From a virus, in the IMG/VR virus record IMGVR_UViG_3300024054_000024, positions 1 to 45,533 of that record: DNA of 45,533 nucleotides; one strand, given 5' to 3'. Below the pieces are notes generated by a model. The model made no database searches, was not told the DNA's origin, and saw only the letters and a program-made list of their open reading frames with translations. This document shows positions 26,207 through 33,908 of the stretch, piece by piece (within the stretch, counting starts at the first letter, position 1; every line of letters starts with the position of its first letter). The translations under genes and the position numbers were made by a program.

Positions 26207-26963
26207 GGGCTTCCTCCGCCGCTTTCTGGAAAATCCTCTGCATGTCTTTCAGACCAACCACGTCGCGAATGCGCGCGTTCGGATCATCCGGCCGCCCATA
26301 ATCGCGGACCAGACGCAACAGCGCCGCCTCATAGGTGTTGGCCGCGACGAACCGGTCGATCTGCGACCAGCGCAGATCGCCGATCGGCGTGCCGTCGCGC
26401 AGTTTGTGCGTGTCGAATATTGTCGTCGCGACCGTGCGGATCGCGCGAATGTCGGCGATCGAACGCGGGCGACCAGATGGCGCAGCGACTGGAGGCGAGC
26501 GCGATATGGTCGATGACGACGACGAATTACCGGCCTTCCAGTCGCTGCTTCTGGATGACGACGGCGCGGCTTGCTTCATCAGGCCGTCACTGGCGACACC
26601 GGGATGGCCGCTGCCGTCGTCAACTTCGGGGTGGGGGCTATCAACCACAGGCCGTCTCCGGCGCATTTCAACAGGCCCCTCCACCCCAGGCGCTCTCGCG
26701 CCTATCCCATCGCCGCACATGTCCGTCGCCACCATGCGCAGATATTCCAGTCCGGCGACCTCGGTGACCGCCTTCGCCAGCGCGGCCATGAGGCCGTCGC
26801 CGGCGTCTCTCAATTCTTCGACAAACCCCGCCAACGCCTGCGACGGATCGCGCCCGTTCTTGCGAAGCAAATCCGCAGCGATTGCAAAAAGCAGTGCGCC
26901 GTCTGAATCGACGCCCGCTCTTTTCATCGCCGCCTCAATCGCCGTCTCTCTTCCCTGTCTCAT
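26199..26963 (-). CDS. Hypothetical phage protein near helicase
   Basis: 254 residues. An N-terminal helical domain (MRQGRETAIEAAMKRAGVDS, ALAKAVTEVAGLEYLRMVAT), a low-complexity Pro/Ser linker (about residues 95-165), and a conserved C-terminal domain (DIRAIRTVATTIFDTHKLRD, IGDLRWSQIDRFVAANTYEA). The C-terminal part recurs next to RepA-like helicases in alphaproteobacterial prophages. No catalytic residues are seen; possibly a replication accessory. Confidence 0.65.
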   Translation of the reverse strand: MRQGRETAIEAAMKRAGVDSDGALLFAIAADLLRKNGRDPSQALAGFVEELRDAGDGLMAALAKAVTEVAGLEYLRMVATDMCGDGIGARAPGVEGPVEMRRRRPVVDSPHPEVDDGSGHPGVASDGLMKQAAPSSSRSSDWKAGNSSSSSTISRSPPVAAPSGRPRSIADIRAIRTVATTIFDTHKLRDGTPIGDLRWSQIDRFVAANTYEAALLRLVRDYGRPDDPNARIRDVVGLKDMQRIFQKAAEEAHV

Positions 26964-26979
26964 GGCCGTCTTCTCCTCG

Positions 26980-28329
26980 CTAGAATGTCAGCGCGTCCAG
27001 GTCAGACGCCGCGTCTATCCCGACATCCCGTTCGACCCGACGCTCGCCGCGGTCGGCGCCAGCGCTGTCGGCGCGACGAGAGAACCCCCGCACTTTGCGT
27101 CCGGTGAGCCAGATGTAGGGTTTTTCTCGCTCTATTATCCGCAGTTGCATCAGGCGCTCGCCGTGACGCTTCATCGCCTGCGCGAGCTTGTCCTGCGCTT
27201 TTTTAACAGCCGCATCGTCGCCATCATCGACCTCTCCAAATTCCATCGCGGCAAATATCTCCGCAAACTGCCTCCATTTCACCACGCGCGTCCCGGATGG
27301 GAGGCCGAGCGCGATCGGAGCATCTTCGCCGTGATCCGCGAGCGCCCGGTAGATCGCTCGCAGGAATACCTCGCATTGCGGCGTGAGCTTGATCCCGGCG
27401 TCGGTCGCTTTCGATGTTTCTCCAGGCTCCCCATCCGCGTTCGGCGCCCGCACGACGCAGCTGGTGATCGGATCGCCGTCGGCGTCGCGTCCGAGTTCGA
27501 CCGCCGGAAGCACAAACCGCCATTTCCGGCCCGATTCCCCGTCCTTCTGTTTGACAAGCTCAATCTCTCGGATCACGCGCCGATCGATGTCCATTTCCTC
27601 GAGCTTCTCGATCTTCAGCACGGAGTCGAGATTGGCCAGAATCGAGGTATGGCCGCGCGGCTTCTGGCCGCCCGCGTTCATGTGATGCACCAGCATCACG
27701 GCGCAGTCGCATTCGCGCGCCAGGCGCTCGCAGCGCGCCAGCACGGGCCCGATGTCCTTGCTGCTGTTTTCGTCGGCTCCCGGCGTCGCGGTGGACAGGG
27801 TATCGATCACAATGAGTTCGAGCGGGCAATCGAACGTCGTGGCCCAATGTTTGATTTCCGCGATCAGCGCCGTCGTGGCGTCATCCCCCGAATAGAGGTC
27901 CACCGTCGTCGGCAGAAGCACGAATGGCAGCGGGACAGACGGGTCGAGCCCATGCTCGAGTCTGTAGGAGCGGATGCGCTTCTTGATGCCGCGGCCGCCT
28001 TCGCCGGCCTGATAGACGACGCCGCCGCGCCGAACCTTCGCGCTGAACCACGAGACGCCTCGCGCGACCGCCAAAGCGAGATCGATCGCCAGAAAGCTCT
28101 TGCCGCTCTGAGAGGCGCCAACCATCATAGTGCGCTCGCCGCGCGTGATCACGCCCTTGACGAGCCACTCGTGCTCCGGTCCCGGCGCGTCGAGATCGAC
28201 CCATTTGACTGCATGGAATCTGGATACGTAAGGCGGCGGCTCGAAAAACGGGCGTGACTCGGTGAGAAACGCGGCCGCGGTCAGAACGCGCGGGATGTTG
28301 TTGAGATCGATGGTCGCGCGCGCTGTCAT
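26980..28329 (-). CDS. RepA/DnaB-like replicative helicase (AAA/RecA ATPase)
   Basis: 449 residues from ATG 28329, overlapping the tiny ORF upstream (ATGA). RecA-fold ATPase: Walker A GASQSGKS (71-78), Walker B in LELIVIDTLSTATPGADENS, and a sensor-like VMLVHHMNAGGQKPRGHTSI typical of RSF1010 RepA-type hexameric helicases. A C-terminal helical region (~360-449) is charged and probably protein-binding. With the CHC2/toprim primase at 30040-31311 it would make the replisome loader or helicase of the phage. Confidence 0.88.
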   Translation of the reverse strand: MTARATIDLNNIPRVLTAAAFLTESRPFFEPPPYVSRFHAVKWVDLDAPGPEHEWLVKGVITRGERTMMVGASQSGKSFLAIDLALAVARGVSWFSAKVRRGGVVYQAGEGGRGIKKRIRSYRLEHGLDPSVPLPFVLLPTTVDLYSGDDATTALIAEIKHWATTFDCPLELIVIDTLSTATPGADENSSKDIGPVLARCERLARECDCAVMLVHHMNAGGQKPRGHTSILANLDSVLKIEKLEEMDIDRRVIREIELVKQKDGESGRKWRFVLPAVELGRDADGDPITSCVVRAPNADGEPGETSKATDAGIKLTPQCEVFLRAIYRALADHGEDAPIALGLPSGTRVVKWRQFAEIFAAMEFGEVDDGDDAAVKKAQDKLAQAMKRHGERLMQLRIIEREKPYIWLTGRKVRGFSRRADSAGADRGERRVERDVGIDAASDLDALTF

Positions 28330-28397
28330 TCGGCGATTGCCCCCGCCTGATAGGACCGGGCAATGATGGCGAGCGAATCGAGGCGGCGTTGTCTCAT
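28326..28397 (-). CDS. Tiny coupled ORF between methyltransferase remnant and helicase
   Basis: 23 residues (MRQRRLDSLAIIARSYQAGA...). ATG 28397 lies 11 bases after GGAGG, and its stop overlaps the helicase ATG (ATGA). It may only serve to couple translation to the helicase after the deletion that truncated the methyltransferase gene. No family. Confidence 0.3.
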   Translation of the reverse strand: MRQRRLDSLAIIARSYQAGAIAE

Positions 28398-28400
28398 AAT

Positions 28401-28532
28401 TTAAACGCCTCCTGTTTCGCCGCCGGCGTCGGTCACCACCGCGTCGACCCTGCCCAGCGTCGGGACAATCTCGCGGCAGTCGCCGAGATGCAGCGTCACG
28501 CCCTCGGCAAGATGTTCGACGCGGGAGCTCAT
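28401..28532 (-). pseudogene. Truncated DNA methyltransferase (N6/N4-type) remnant
   Basis: 43 codons: the first ~35 residues (HLAEGVTLHLGDCREIVPTL, then GRVDAVVTD) match the beginning of phage site-specific DNA methyltransferases, which normally continue into a DPPY motif. Here the reading breaks directly after VVTD into AGGETGGV and a stop, so the catalytic DPPY and everything after it are gone. The start overlaps the previous stop (ATGA), so the operon stays coupled. Clear decay by deletion. Confidence 0.75.
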
Positions 28533-28786
28533 GGAAGTCTTTCCGATACAAGCCGCGCGTAACCGGCGATATCGTCCCAATGATCTTTGTGGTTAGCGTC
28601 GCCAGACATAATCCTCGCGATCTTGTGGAGGATCATTTCGAGAGCTTCGGTTTGGACAAACGACAGTTTCTCTTGATCTACGTTTTCGCGCACGAATAAC
28701 TTCAGCTTTTGCGCGAACCGGGCATTGTCGCTGAAATCCCCATGTTGAGCGCGCCGCTCTTTCAGGATTGTGTCGATGTCGCTCAT
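28529..28786 (-). CDS. DUF6378-like protein
   Basis: 85 residues from ATG 28786 (MSDIDTILKERRAQHGDFSD). LSFVQTEALEMILHKIARIM and DHWDDIAGYARLVSERL reproduce the conserved pattern of this short phage family (HGDF..., EALEMI.HKI.RI..GD..H.DHW.DI.GYA.L). Members are usually associated with nucleotide metabolism or replication modules, but no function is established. Overlaps the methyltransferase remnant on both sides, suggesting it survived the deletion events there. Confidence 0.8.
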   Translation of the reverse strand: MSDIDTILKERRAQHGDFSDNARFAQKLKLFVRENVDQEKLSFVQTEALEMILHKIARIMSGDANHKDHWDDIAGYARLVSERLP

Positions 28787-29649
28787 TCCGCCACCCCCCG
28801 CGCTTCGATTTCCAGCATCGCCGCGCGGATGAATTCCGCCGCTAACGGCGCGACGATGGCGTTGCCGTATCCGCGGAGCATTTTCGCGCGAGACTTGCCG
28901 TCGTAGGGGCGCTCTCGCGAAACCAATTCCCAATCATCTCGCGCAGCGCCTTTTCTCCCCAATTCCCTAGCGCCGCGTTCATACCGAAGCAAATGACCCG
29001 CATATTCCCGTATGTATAGCCCTCGGTCGGGGCTATCCTGTCCAGCGATGGCGAGTTGTATGTTATCCCGGACGAATGAAAGTCGAACGGTGTTCCGGTT
29101 AATTCGCAAACGCCTTTTTGGACGCGAGCCTCTAACTCGTCCAAATGCTCCAAAAGGTCGCACGGAATACCCTTCCGCTTCGCGCGCCGCGCCGCCTCCT
29201 TCGCCAACATCCGACCCCTGTTTAAAGCGTCGTAGACTTGGCGATATTCTTTCTCCTTGTCCTTGCGCTTCTCCCGCATGGCTTTCCGGTTTTCCGGCCG
29301 CGAAGATCGCCAAGTCTTCTCGTATTCCCTTTGGCATTCGGCGCAAAGCGGCCTTAGCCCGTCCCGCGACCGCCCCGAATATTTCCGAAAGGCGGTCGAC
29401 GGCTTGTGTCGCAAGCATTTCGTGCATTGTTTTGCGGTATTCTGTCCAACAGGCGAGGCGGTCATCGAGGTCCTTTGGGGAAATGTCGCGAATGTCGCGC
29501 TCGTCCACATGGCCGGGAGCGATCAGGTTCGCGGAGATAAGATTGCGAAGCCATTGCGCAGCGTGCGGGTCAATCTCGTTGTAGTAGGCACGCCCCATCG
29601 CCGCGCCGCCTGCCTTGCAAAAGAGATCGAGGGCGAGCGGGCGAGTCAT
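28783..29649 (-). pseudogene. Composite remnant of two cytosine-C5 methyltransferases, interrupted by an HNH gene
   Basis: The 288-codon frame begins with MTRPLALDLFCKAGGA (motif I of one Dcm-type enzyme). It switches abruptly to MGRAYYNEIDPHAAQWLRNL ... APGHVDERDIRDISPKDL (start of a second Dcm family, which has its own ATG at 29598), and ends with the Dcm C-terminus LRGYGNAIVAPLAAEFIRAA. The central region with the catalytic PCQ motif and target recognition domain is absent; it is occupied by an HNH gene in another frame. No methyltransferase activity is expected. The chain of overlaps with neighbours is preserved. Confidence 0.8.
28842..29465 (-). CDS. HNH homing-type endonuclease inside a disrupted dcm gene
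   Basis: 207 residues from ATG 29465, with AAGGA just upstream; the frame differs from the host gene. The N-terminal zinc ribbon has CTKC ... STAFRKYSGRSRDGLRPLC and a final CAEC, a basic helix follows, and the HNH-like core shows VCELTGTPFDFHS, SPSLDRIAPTEGYTYGNMRV. Layout and ribbon resemble the HNH gene at 21368-22105. The natural stop was lost at the junction, so ~20 residues at the C-terminus are read from methyltransferase sequence in the wrong frame. Insertion begins right after the KDL codons of the dcm. Confidence 0.82.
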   Translation of the reverse strand: MTASPVGQNTAKQCTKCLRHKPSTAFRKYSGRSRDGLRPLCAECQREYEKTWRSSRPENRKAMREKRKDKEKEYRQVYDALNRGRMLAKEAARRAKRKGIPCDLLEHLDELEARVQKGVCELTGTPFDFHSSGITYNSPSLDRIAPTEGYTYGNMRVICFGMNAALGNWGEKALREMIGNWFRESAPTTASLARKCSADTATPSSRR

Positions 29650-29921
29650 TCGGCGGCTTCACTACGAATTACGTTCCGCGTAGTTCTTCCGAGCGCATAC
29701 AAGATCGTCGTGTGGTCGCGATTGAAAAACGCGCCGAGATGAGTCGTTGAACTCTTCGGCCAAGCAGCGGCAACGCGCCGTATAGCCTCGTGGCGCGCCA
29801 AGACCTTTTTTTTCTCGCGAGATTTCTCAAAGATATCGCGAACGGTCACGCCATGAACCTCCGCAACGTCCTTGATAATTTTCATCGCCTGGGAGCGCGG
29901 CGTCTCAATCACTGTCATCAT
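29646..29921 (-). CDS. DnaA domain IV-like DNA-binding protein
   Basis: 91 residues, ATG 29921 preceded by GGAGAG. KIIKDVAEVHGVTVRDIFEK, RHEAIRRVAAAW and FFNRDHTTILYALGR (DHTT at 69-72) are the signature of the DnaA C-terminal domain that binds DnaA boxes. The ATPase part is absent and the protein is the right length for the domain alone. It could bind DnaA boxes at a phage or host origin, compete with or recruit host DnaA, or act as a regulator. Coupled to its neighbours in the replication operon. Confidence 0.88.
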   Translation of the reverse strand: MMTVIETPRSQAMKIIKDVAEVHGVTVRDIFEKSREKKKVLARHEAIRRVAAAWPKSSTTHLGAFFNRDHTTILYALGRTTRNVIRSEAAE

Positions 29922-30043
29922 GATACTCTCCTAGCTACTTTGGCACGCTCACGGGCGCGGCGGATCATTCGGTGAGGATTGCGCACGATCAGAACGATGC
30001 TGACCCGGCCAGATTTGAAGCGGAAAGCGCGGCGCTCGATCAT
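29918..30043 (-). CDS. Small basic protein downstream of primase
   Basis: 41 residues (MIERRAFRFKSGRVSIVLIV, then ARERAKVARRVS). ATG 30043 overlaps the primase stop and its own stop overlaps the DnaA-like start, so it is in a perfect coupling chain. Strongly basic; may bind nucleic acid. A longer frame upstream is shadow. Confidence 0.5.
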   Translation of the reverse strand: MIERRAFRFKSGRVSIVLIVRNPHRMIRRARERAKVARRVS

Positions 30044-31311
30044 GCCGCATCCCGCGCACGGACGGCGAGCAGCACGTCGTTCCAGTCGAAGCCGGGCGGA
30101 CTCATGCACACGAAGACTTCAAGGCCGAGACGCCGAAACCGCTCCGCCCCGGTGCATAAAAGCGCCCGCGTTGCGGCCGGATCGCTGTCGCCATCGCCGA
30201 GAAGCGCCAGCCTCTTGACGCCGGGCGGAATCCACATCGCCGCGCTCGTCATATCGGGCTCGCCATTTGCGATCGTTGCATTGGGCGAGCCCTTCGGCGG
30301 CTTCGGATGTGGGATCGTTCCCGTCGCGCCGCCGCACAGATTGCCGAGCGAATAGGCGGCGGCGACAGACGCCCCTGCGAAGTCGTCGCCAAACCATCCG
30401 ACCCGGGCAAGTGCGCGCCAGGAAAGCGCCGTCTCGATCCCTTCGCCGATGGCGAGCGTCTCGCTTGCCGGACCGAGCATGATCAGGCCGCCGCCCATGC
30501 GGAACGTGCCTTTCTTTGCTCGGTTCCGCGTCCGATCGCCGGGCGGCCGCAGCTTGATCGGCTGGCCGCTGGGTGGCTTGACGCCTTCAAGCGTCGTCTT
30601 GCCGGCATCGAGATAGGTTCTGTGGATCCCGGTGATGCGCCCCTGTGCGTCCCGCACCGCCGCGATCATGCAATGATAGGCCCCGAGCTCGGCCTCTGCA
30701 TCGGGCAATGGATCGCCGTTTTCGTCGCGCGCGCCGGGCTTGTGAACATGGCCACGATAGGCAAGATTCGGAACGAAGCGCAGGTCGGCGCATATTTCAG
30801 ACTCGAGAGAGATCCCACGCCGGTCGAGATAATCCTCGGCCTTCGTCCCCTCGATCGGCGCGCCCTGCTCGAACAGAGCCGTCGCGCGCTCGATCGAACG
30901 CAGGAGCTCGGCGGATTCCTTTCTTTCGCGCGCGATCTCATCGTCTTTGCGCTCTTCTCGACGCTCCCGATCAATCGCGGGGTCGCGCGGCCGCATCGCC
31001 GACTGACGCTTCGGCGGCGGTTCATCCAAAATCGTCTCACATACGCGAACGAACCCATCGCCTTTCGGCTCGACGCCCATGATGTGCGCGACCATGTCCA
31101 CGATCCCGCCTCCGCCTGCGCCACGACAATTGAAAACGCGCTGCTTGGTGTTGACCGAAAAGCGATCTGTTCCCCCGCAGACAGGACATGGGCCAACATG
31201 CTCGGCGGAGCCGGCGCGCTTTAATTGCGCGCCGAGCGCCATGGCGGTTTGAAGAATGTCTGAGTCCTTAGCTCGTTGAACCCAATCGTCGAATTCCAGA
31301 TCGTCGCTCAT
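30040..31311 (-). CDS. Phage primase with CHC2 zinc finger and toprim domain
   Basis: 423 residues. N-terminal zinc finger HVGPCPVCGGTDRFSV ... FNCRG (Cys 42, 45, 62), an Arg/Glu helical linker (~100-150), then the toprim-like part with KAEDYLDRRGI, YHCMIAAVRDAQGRITGI, then LAIGEGIETALSW (acidic EGIETA motif) and LALLGDGDSDPAATRAL (DxD). This is the P4-alpha/DnaG-like family used by temperate phages. It ends in a stop overlapping the small gene. It primes replication for the helicase at 26980-28329. Confidence 0.9.
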   Translation of the reverse strand: MSDDLEFDDWVQRAKDSDILQTAMALGAQLKRAGSAEHVGPCPVCGGTDRFSVNTKQRVFNCRGAGGGGIVDMVAHIMGVEPKGDGFVRVCETILDEPPPKRQSAMRPRDPAIDRERREERKDDEIARERKESAELLRSIERATALFEQGAPIEGTKAEDYLDRRGISLESEICADLRFVPNLAYRGHVHKPGARDENGDPLPDAEAELGAYHCMIAAVRDAQGRITGIHRTYLDAGKTTLEGVKPPSGQPIKLRPPGDRTRNRAKKGTFRMGGGLIMLGPASETLAIGEGIETALSWRALARVGWFGDDFAGASVAAAYSLGNLCGGATGTIPHPKPPKGSPNATIANGEPDMTSAAMWIPPGVKRLALLGDGDSDPAATRALLCTGAERFRRLGLEVFVCMSPPGFDWNDVLLAVRARDAA

Positions 31312-31649
31312 GGCGTCCTCACCCGTTTAACAAGTTCGCCTGCAATCGCGCGGTCACGCAGGCACTGCTCGATCACTCGCCCGATCAGCCATTGAGGATC
31401 GACTCCACGGGCCGCCGCGTGCCGTGCGGCCGCGCTCATCGCATCGCGAGAAATCACCACCGGAAAGCACGACTGGGCACGTGTTTTCGGAACCAGCCGA
31501 ATGCCGTGGCGGGAGAGGAGCGAATAGACGTTTTGCGCCTTTGCGCCGCCGCCGATCGCTTCCGCGATATCGTCCGCCGTCGCCCCTCCGCCCGCCAGAT
31601 AGGCGGCGCGGATGATGTCGCTCTGGGAATATCTGCGCATGCGCGCCAT
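31308..31649 (-). CDS. Small protein with possible HTH, unknown
   Basis: 113 residues from ATG 31649, with GAGAGG 6 bases upstream; a longer frame is shadow. The sequence YSQSDIIRAAYLAGGGATAD, then DIAEAIGGGAKAQNVYSLLSRHGI suggests an HTH of the winged or MerR-like kind, with GVDPQWLIGRVIEQCLRDRA at the C-terminus. The stop overlaps the primase start. Might regulate replication genes. Unassigned. Confidence 0.6.
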   Translation of the reverse strand: MARMRRYSQSDIIRAAYLAGGGATADDIAEAIGGGAKAQNVYSLLSRHGIRLVPKTRAQSCFPVVISRDAMSAAARHAAARGVDPQWLIGRVIEQCLRDRAIAGELVKRVRTP

Positions 31650-31663
31650 TCGCGTCCTCTCGG

Positions 31664-31906
31664 CTATCGTTCGAGTTGACGCTGCACGTCGCGAAGCACA
31701 GGCAAAATTTTCGGCTTGCCGACGTCGAACAGGATGAGGAACCGCTCGATGATCTCGATCCGTCTTTTTCGCCTTGGTCCGAGAGGAATCCTGCATTCCG
31801 ACACTTCCTCAGCGATCTTCATGAGCTCACATACAAAGTCGTCGTAAGTGAACCGCTGTGGAGATGGCGTCTCTTCCGACTGAGGGGTTTCCGCTGGGCC
31901 GCTCAA
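31664..31906 (-). CDS. Small hypothetical protein with TTG start
   Basis: 80 residues. The TTG at 31906 overlaps the GcrA-like stop (TTGA); AAGG lies 7 bases upstream. The natural part is YDDFVCELMKIAEEVSECRI ... FLILFDVGKPKILPVLRDVQ. No recognised family. An internal ATG would remove most of the protein, so coupling decided the start. Confidence 0.55.
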   Translation of the reverse strand: MSGPAETPQSEETPSPQRFTYDDFVCELMKIAEEVSECRIPLGPRRKRRIEIIERFLILFDVGKPKILPVLRDVQRQLER

Positions 31907-32469
31907 CCGCTCACCTTGCTGGCGGTGCGGACGGCGGCGCGCTCGGACGGCGTCCCTGCGCCTGTGGCGATCCTGGTGTGATGGGGACAGTATGGTCGAC
32001 CGGCGCTCATGTCGGCGTGCGGGGCGCCGCAATAACGGAAAGTCTCAAGATCGCACGGCTCTCCGATCGGCCAACGACACGAATGAATATCGAGATCGAG
32101 CAGCGTCACGAATCTGGATTGCGGCGCCGCCGCAGTGTCCACGACAAGCGTCGGTGTGGACTTCGTTCTGCTGGCGGTCTCCCCGGCGCGGAGCGGTAGT
32201 TGTCGGCCAATGCTCTTCTTCTGTGCCACCTGCGCATCACGCCATGCGTCTGCGTTACGGGCCGGCGTCGCGGTCGACGCGATCTTTTTCGAGCGCGTGG
32301 CTGGATTTGCGGAGCGTTTGACGCGTTCGGTCAGACCGAGTCGATGAATCTTGCCGATGACAGCGCTGCGCGTGCACCACGGCCCGATCTCCGTTGCAAT
32401 CTGACTGCAGCTGAATCCGTCATTCCAGAGCGCTTTCAGCTTTTCTATGTTGTCAGGCGTCCAGCTCAT
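31903..32469 (-). CDS. GcrA-like cell-cycle regulator
   Basis: 188 residues. N-terminal HTH of the GcrA family: MSWTPDNIEKLKALWNDGFS ... EIGPWCTRSAVIGKIHRLGL. A Ser/Ala/Lys linker (55-115) follows, and the C-terminal sigma-binding-like motif shows TLLDLDIHSCRWPIGEPCDL ... YCGAPHADMSAGRPYCPHH. Chromosomal GcrA acts with sigma70 at promoters carrying GANTC methylated by CcrM. Phage copies are known and may redirect host or phage transcription. It overlaps the MT-A70 gene on its start side. Confidence 0.93.
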   Translation of the reverse strand: MSWTPDNIEKLKALWNDGFSCSQIATEIGPWCTRSAVIGKIHRLGLTERVKRSANPATRSKKIASTATPARNADAWRDAQVAQKKSIGRQLPLRAGETASRTKSTPTLVVDTAAAPQSRFVTLLDLDIHSCRWPIGEPCDLETFRYCGAPHADMSAGRPYCPHHTRIATGAGTPSERAAVRTASKVSG

Positions 32470-33035
32470 GCGGCGCTCTCCCGGTCGAACTTTCCAGCCT
32501 CGTTCCCCCAGCTTTTCCAGCCGCGCCGCCGCTTGCGGGAGAACAGATCGATCCGGCGCGCGTCGGGCGCGAAGGCCTCGACGAGGCGGTAGAATTCCTC
32601 CGGTTTTCGCGAGTGCTGACGAGCCACGCCGTCGAAGAGCGAACTGATCGCGTCCATGTAGATCGGCTTGCCGATTTTCCCGATCAGCACGTCCTCGTGA
32701 TAGGAGCGGACGACAAATCCAGGCCCTGGGCGAGGATTGCCGTTACGGGTCACCTTGCGCCACGCGGTGCGCGTGCAATAGGCGAAGCCCCATGCGCGTA
32801 TCACCTCGAACCCGCGATCGAGCATTGGCGCCGACGTCCATAGGAACAGCCACGCATCGCGCGCCGCCAGGCCGCTGACCGGAAGAGCTGAAATTTCGTC
32901 GATCGACATCAAATCGTAGTGCGCGGCCGCGGACTTCGGCGAAATCTCGTCGTTGTAGCTCTCGAAAGCCCAAGGCGGATCGGCGACGATCACGTCGAAT
33001 GAACGAGGCCTGTGAGGAGAAAATGGCCACGTCAT
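32466..33035 (-). CDS. MT-A70 family adenine DNA methyltransferase
   Basis: 189 residues from ATG 33035, preceded by a neighbour with overlap. Catalytic motif IVADPPWAF (DPPW at 19-22) and the typical AAHYDLMSIDEISALPVSGL, then DAWLFLWTSAPMLDRGFEVI, REWKK-like HSRKPEEFYRLVEAFAPDAR at the C-terminus. All MT-A70 elements are present, so it is the one methyltransferase in this window that looks intact. Likely protects phage DNA from restriction or marks regulatory sites; which sequence it modifies is not visible. Confidence 0.93.
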   Translation of the reverse strand: MTWPFSPHRPRSFDVIVADPPWAFESYNDEISPKSAAAHYDLMSIDEISALPVSGLAARDAWLFLWTSAPMLDRGFEVIRAWGFAYCTRTAWRKVTRNGNPRPGPGFVVRSYHEDVLIGKIGKPIYMDAISSLFDGVARQHSRKPEEFYRLVEAFAPDARRIDLFSRKRRRGWKSWGNEAGKFDRESAA

Positions 33036-33268
33036 GCCGCGCGCTCTTCGGAATAGAGATCGAGAACATCCGCTTCTTCGGTCGTTATGAACTCGAATTC
33101 CGCCGCGCGGCGCAGGAGCGCCACGACGTGGCGCTTGTCGCACTGGCGCCGCAGGCAAATGGCGTCGACGTTGAAGCCGTCGCGCGCGTCGCTGACGATC
33201 AGGTCGTCGAGCTTCGGATTGATCCATCCCATGACCGGATGACGCCGCGATCTTGAATCATCAGCCAT
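33032..33268 (-). CDS. Small hypothetical protein, possible HTH
   Basis: 78 residues, ATG 33268 overlapping the upstream stop. WINPKLDDLIVSDARDGFNV, then DAICLRRQCDKRHVVALLRR looks like an HTH with a Cys-containing turn. Strongly acidic C-terminus. It precedes the MT-A70 gene and could regulate it. No family known. Confidence 0.55.
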   Translation of the reverse strand: MADDSRSRRHPVMGWINPKLDDLIVSDARDGFNVDAICLRRQCDKRHVVALLRRAAEFEFITTEEADVLDLYSEERAA

Positions 33269-33908
33269 CGCGTCCCCCGCGTTGCGAGAGGGCGCTGCGC
33301 GCAGGAGGAGGATCGCCCATCAGGGAAGAGCTTACGTCGCGCCTCCGGCCTTGATCCGCCGCCTTGGCGATCTTCTCGAGACCGCGCGCGGCAGTCGTGA
33401 CCGGGAACGCCGGCGCCTTCGAGGCCTGTTGCTGCTCGCAAGATTGTGACGCCGGCGGCGCATCGAAGACAGGAGTTTCACCTTGGCCCGCCTTCGCAAA
33501 GCCGTCCGGCAATGTGATCACGAGCCCGGCGGCCGATGCCGACCACTTCGCTTCGACCTTCAGACGGATTTCGTTCGGCCAGATGTTCACGACGCCGATC
33601 GAAAGACGCTGAACACCGCGCAATGCCGCCGCCTCGAATTGTCCGCGCTCCGCGTCAGGAACGATGCGGATGAGGTTGCACGACTTCCCGCCGATCTGGA
33701 CCTTGAAGCGCGGTCCATGACTTTCGATCCACGCCGCCGCGCCGCGCCTCAGACAAATCGACGCTCGCACCTTCGGCTGCGTTTTCGACTTGTGCCTCGT
33801 CGCCCAGACATTGAGCGAGACGGTGACATCTGGCATTTGCGCGGCCGCGCCCGGCGTCTGCTTTTCAAGGTCGATCCAGTCGTCATCTTCAAAATCGTCG
33901 GCGCTCAT
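33261..33908 (-). CDS. Hypothetical phage protein
   Basis: 215 residues from ATG 33908 (MSADDFEDDDWIDLEKQTPG). A middle beta-rich domain (VTVSLNVWATRHKSKTQPKV, GPRFKVQIGGKSCNLIRIVP, VVNIWPNEIRLKVEAKW) is flanked by an acidic start and a low-complexity C-terminus. The first 20 bp overlap the RuvC-like gene. It may form a DNA-binding or protein-protein module; I see no enzymatic motif. Confidence 0.65.
   Translation of the reverse strand: MSADDFEDDDWIDLEKQTPGAAAQMPDVTVSLNVWATRHKSKTQPKVRASICLRRGAAAWIESHGPRFKVQIGGKSCNLIRIVPDAERGQFEAAALRGVQRLSIGVVNIWPNEIRLKVEAKWSASAAGLVITLPDGFAKAGQGETPVFDAPPASQSCEQQQASKAPAFPVTTAARGLEKIAKAADQGRRRDVSSSLMGDPPPARSALSQRGGRDG

Noticed and set aside
26335-28257. Plus-strand ORF (640 codons) opposite helicase
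   Set aside because: Shadow of the helicase and its neighbour.
28842-29465. Self-splicing intron carrying the HNH gene
   Set aside because: Simple excision would not restore the missing methyltransferase core, so replacement with deletion fits better.
28783-29649. Functional cytosine methyltransferase
   Set aside because: Catalytic PCQ and target recognition regions are missing; only ends remain.
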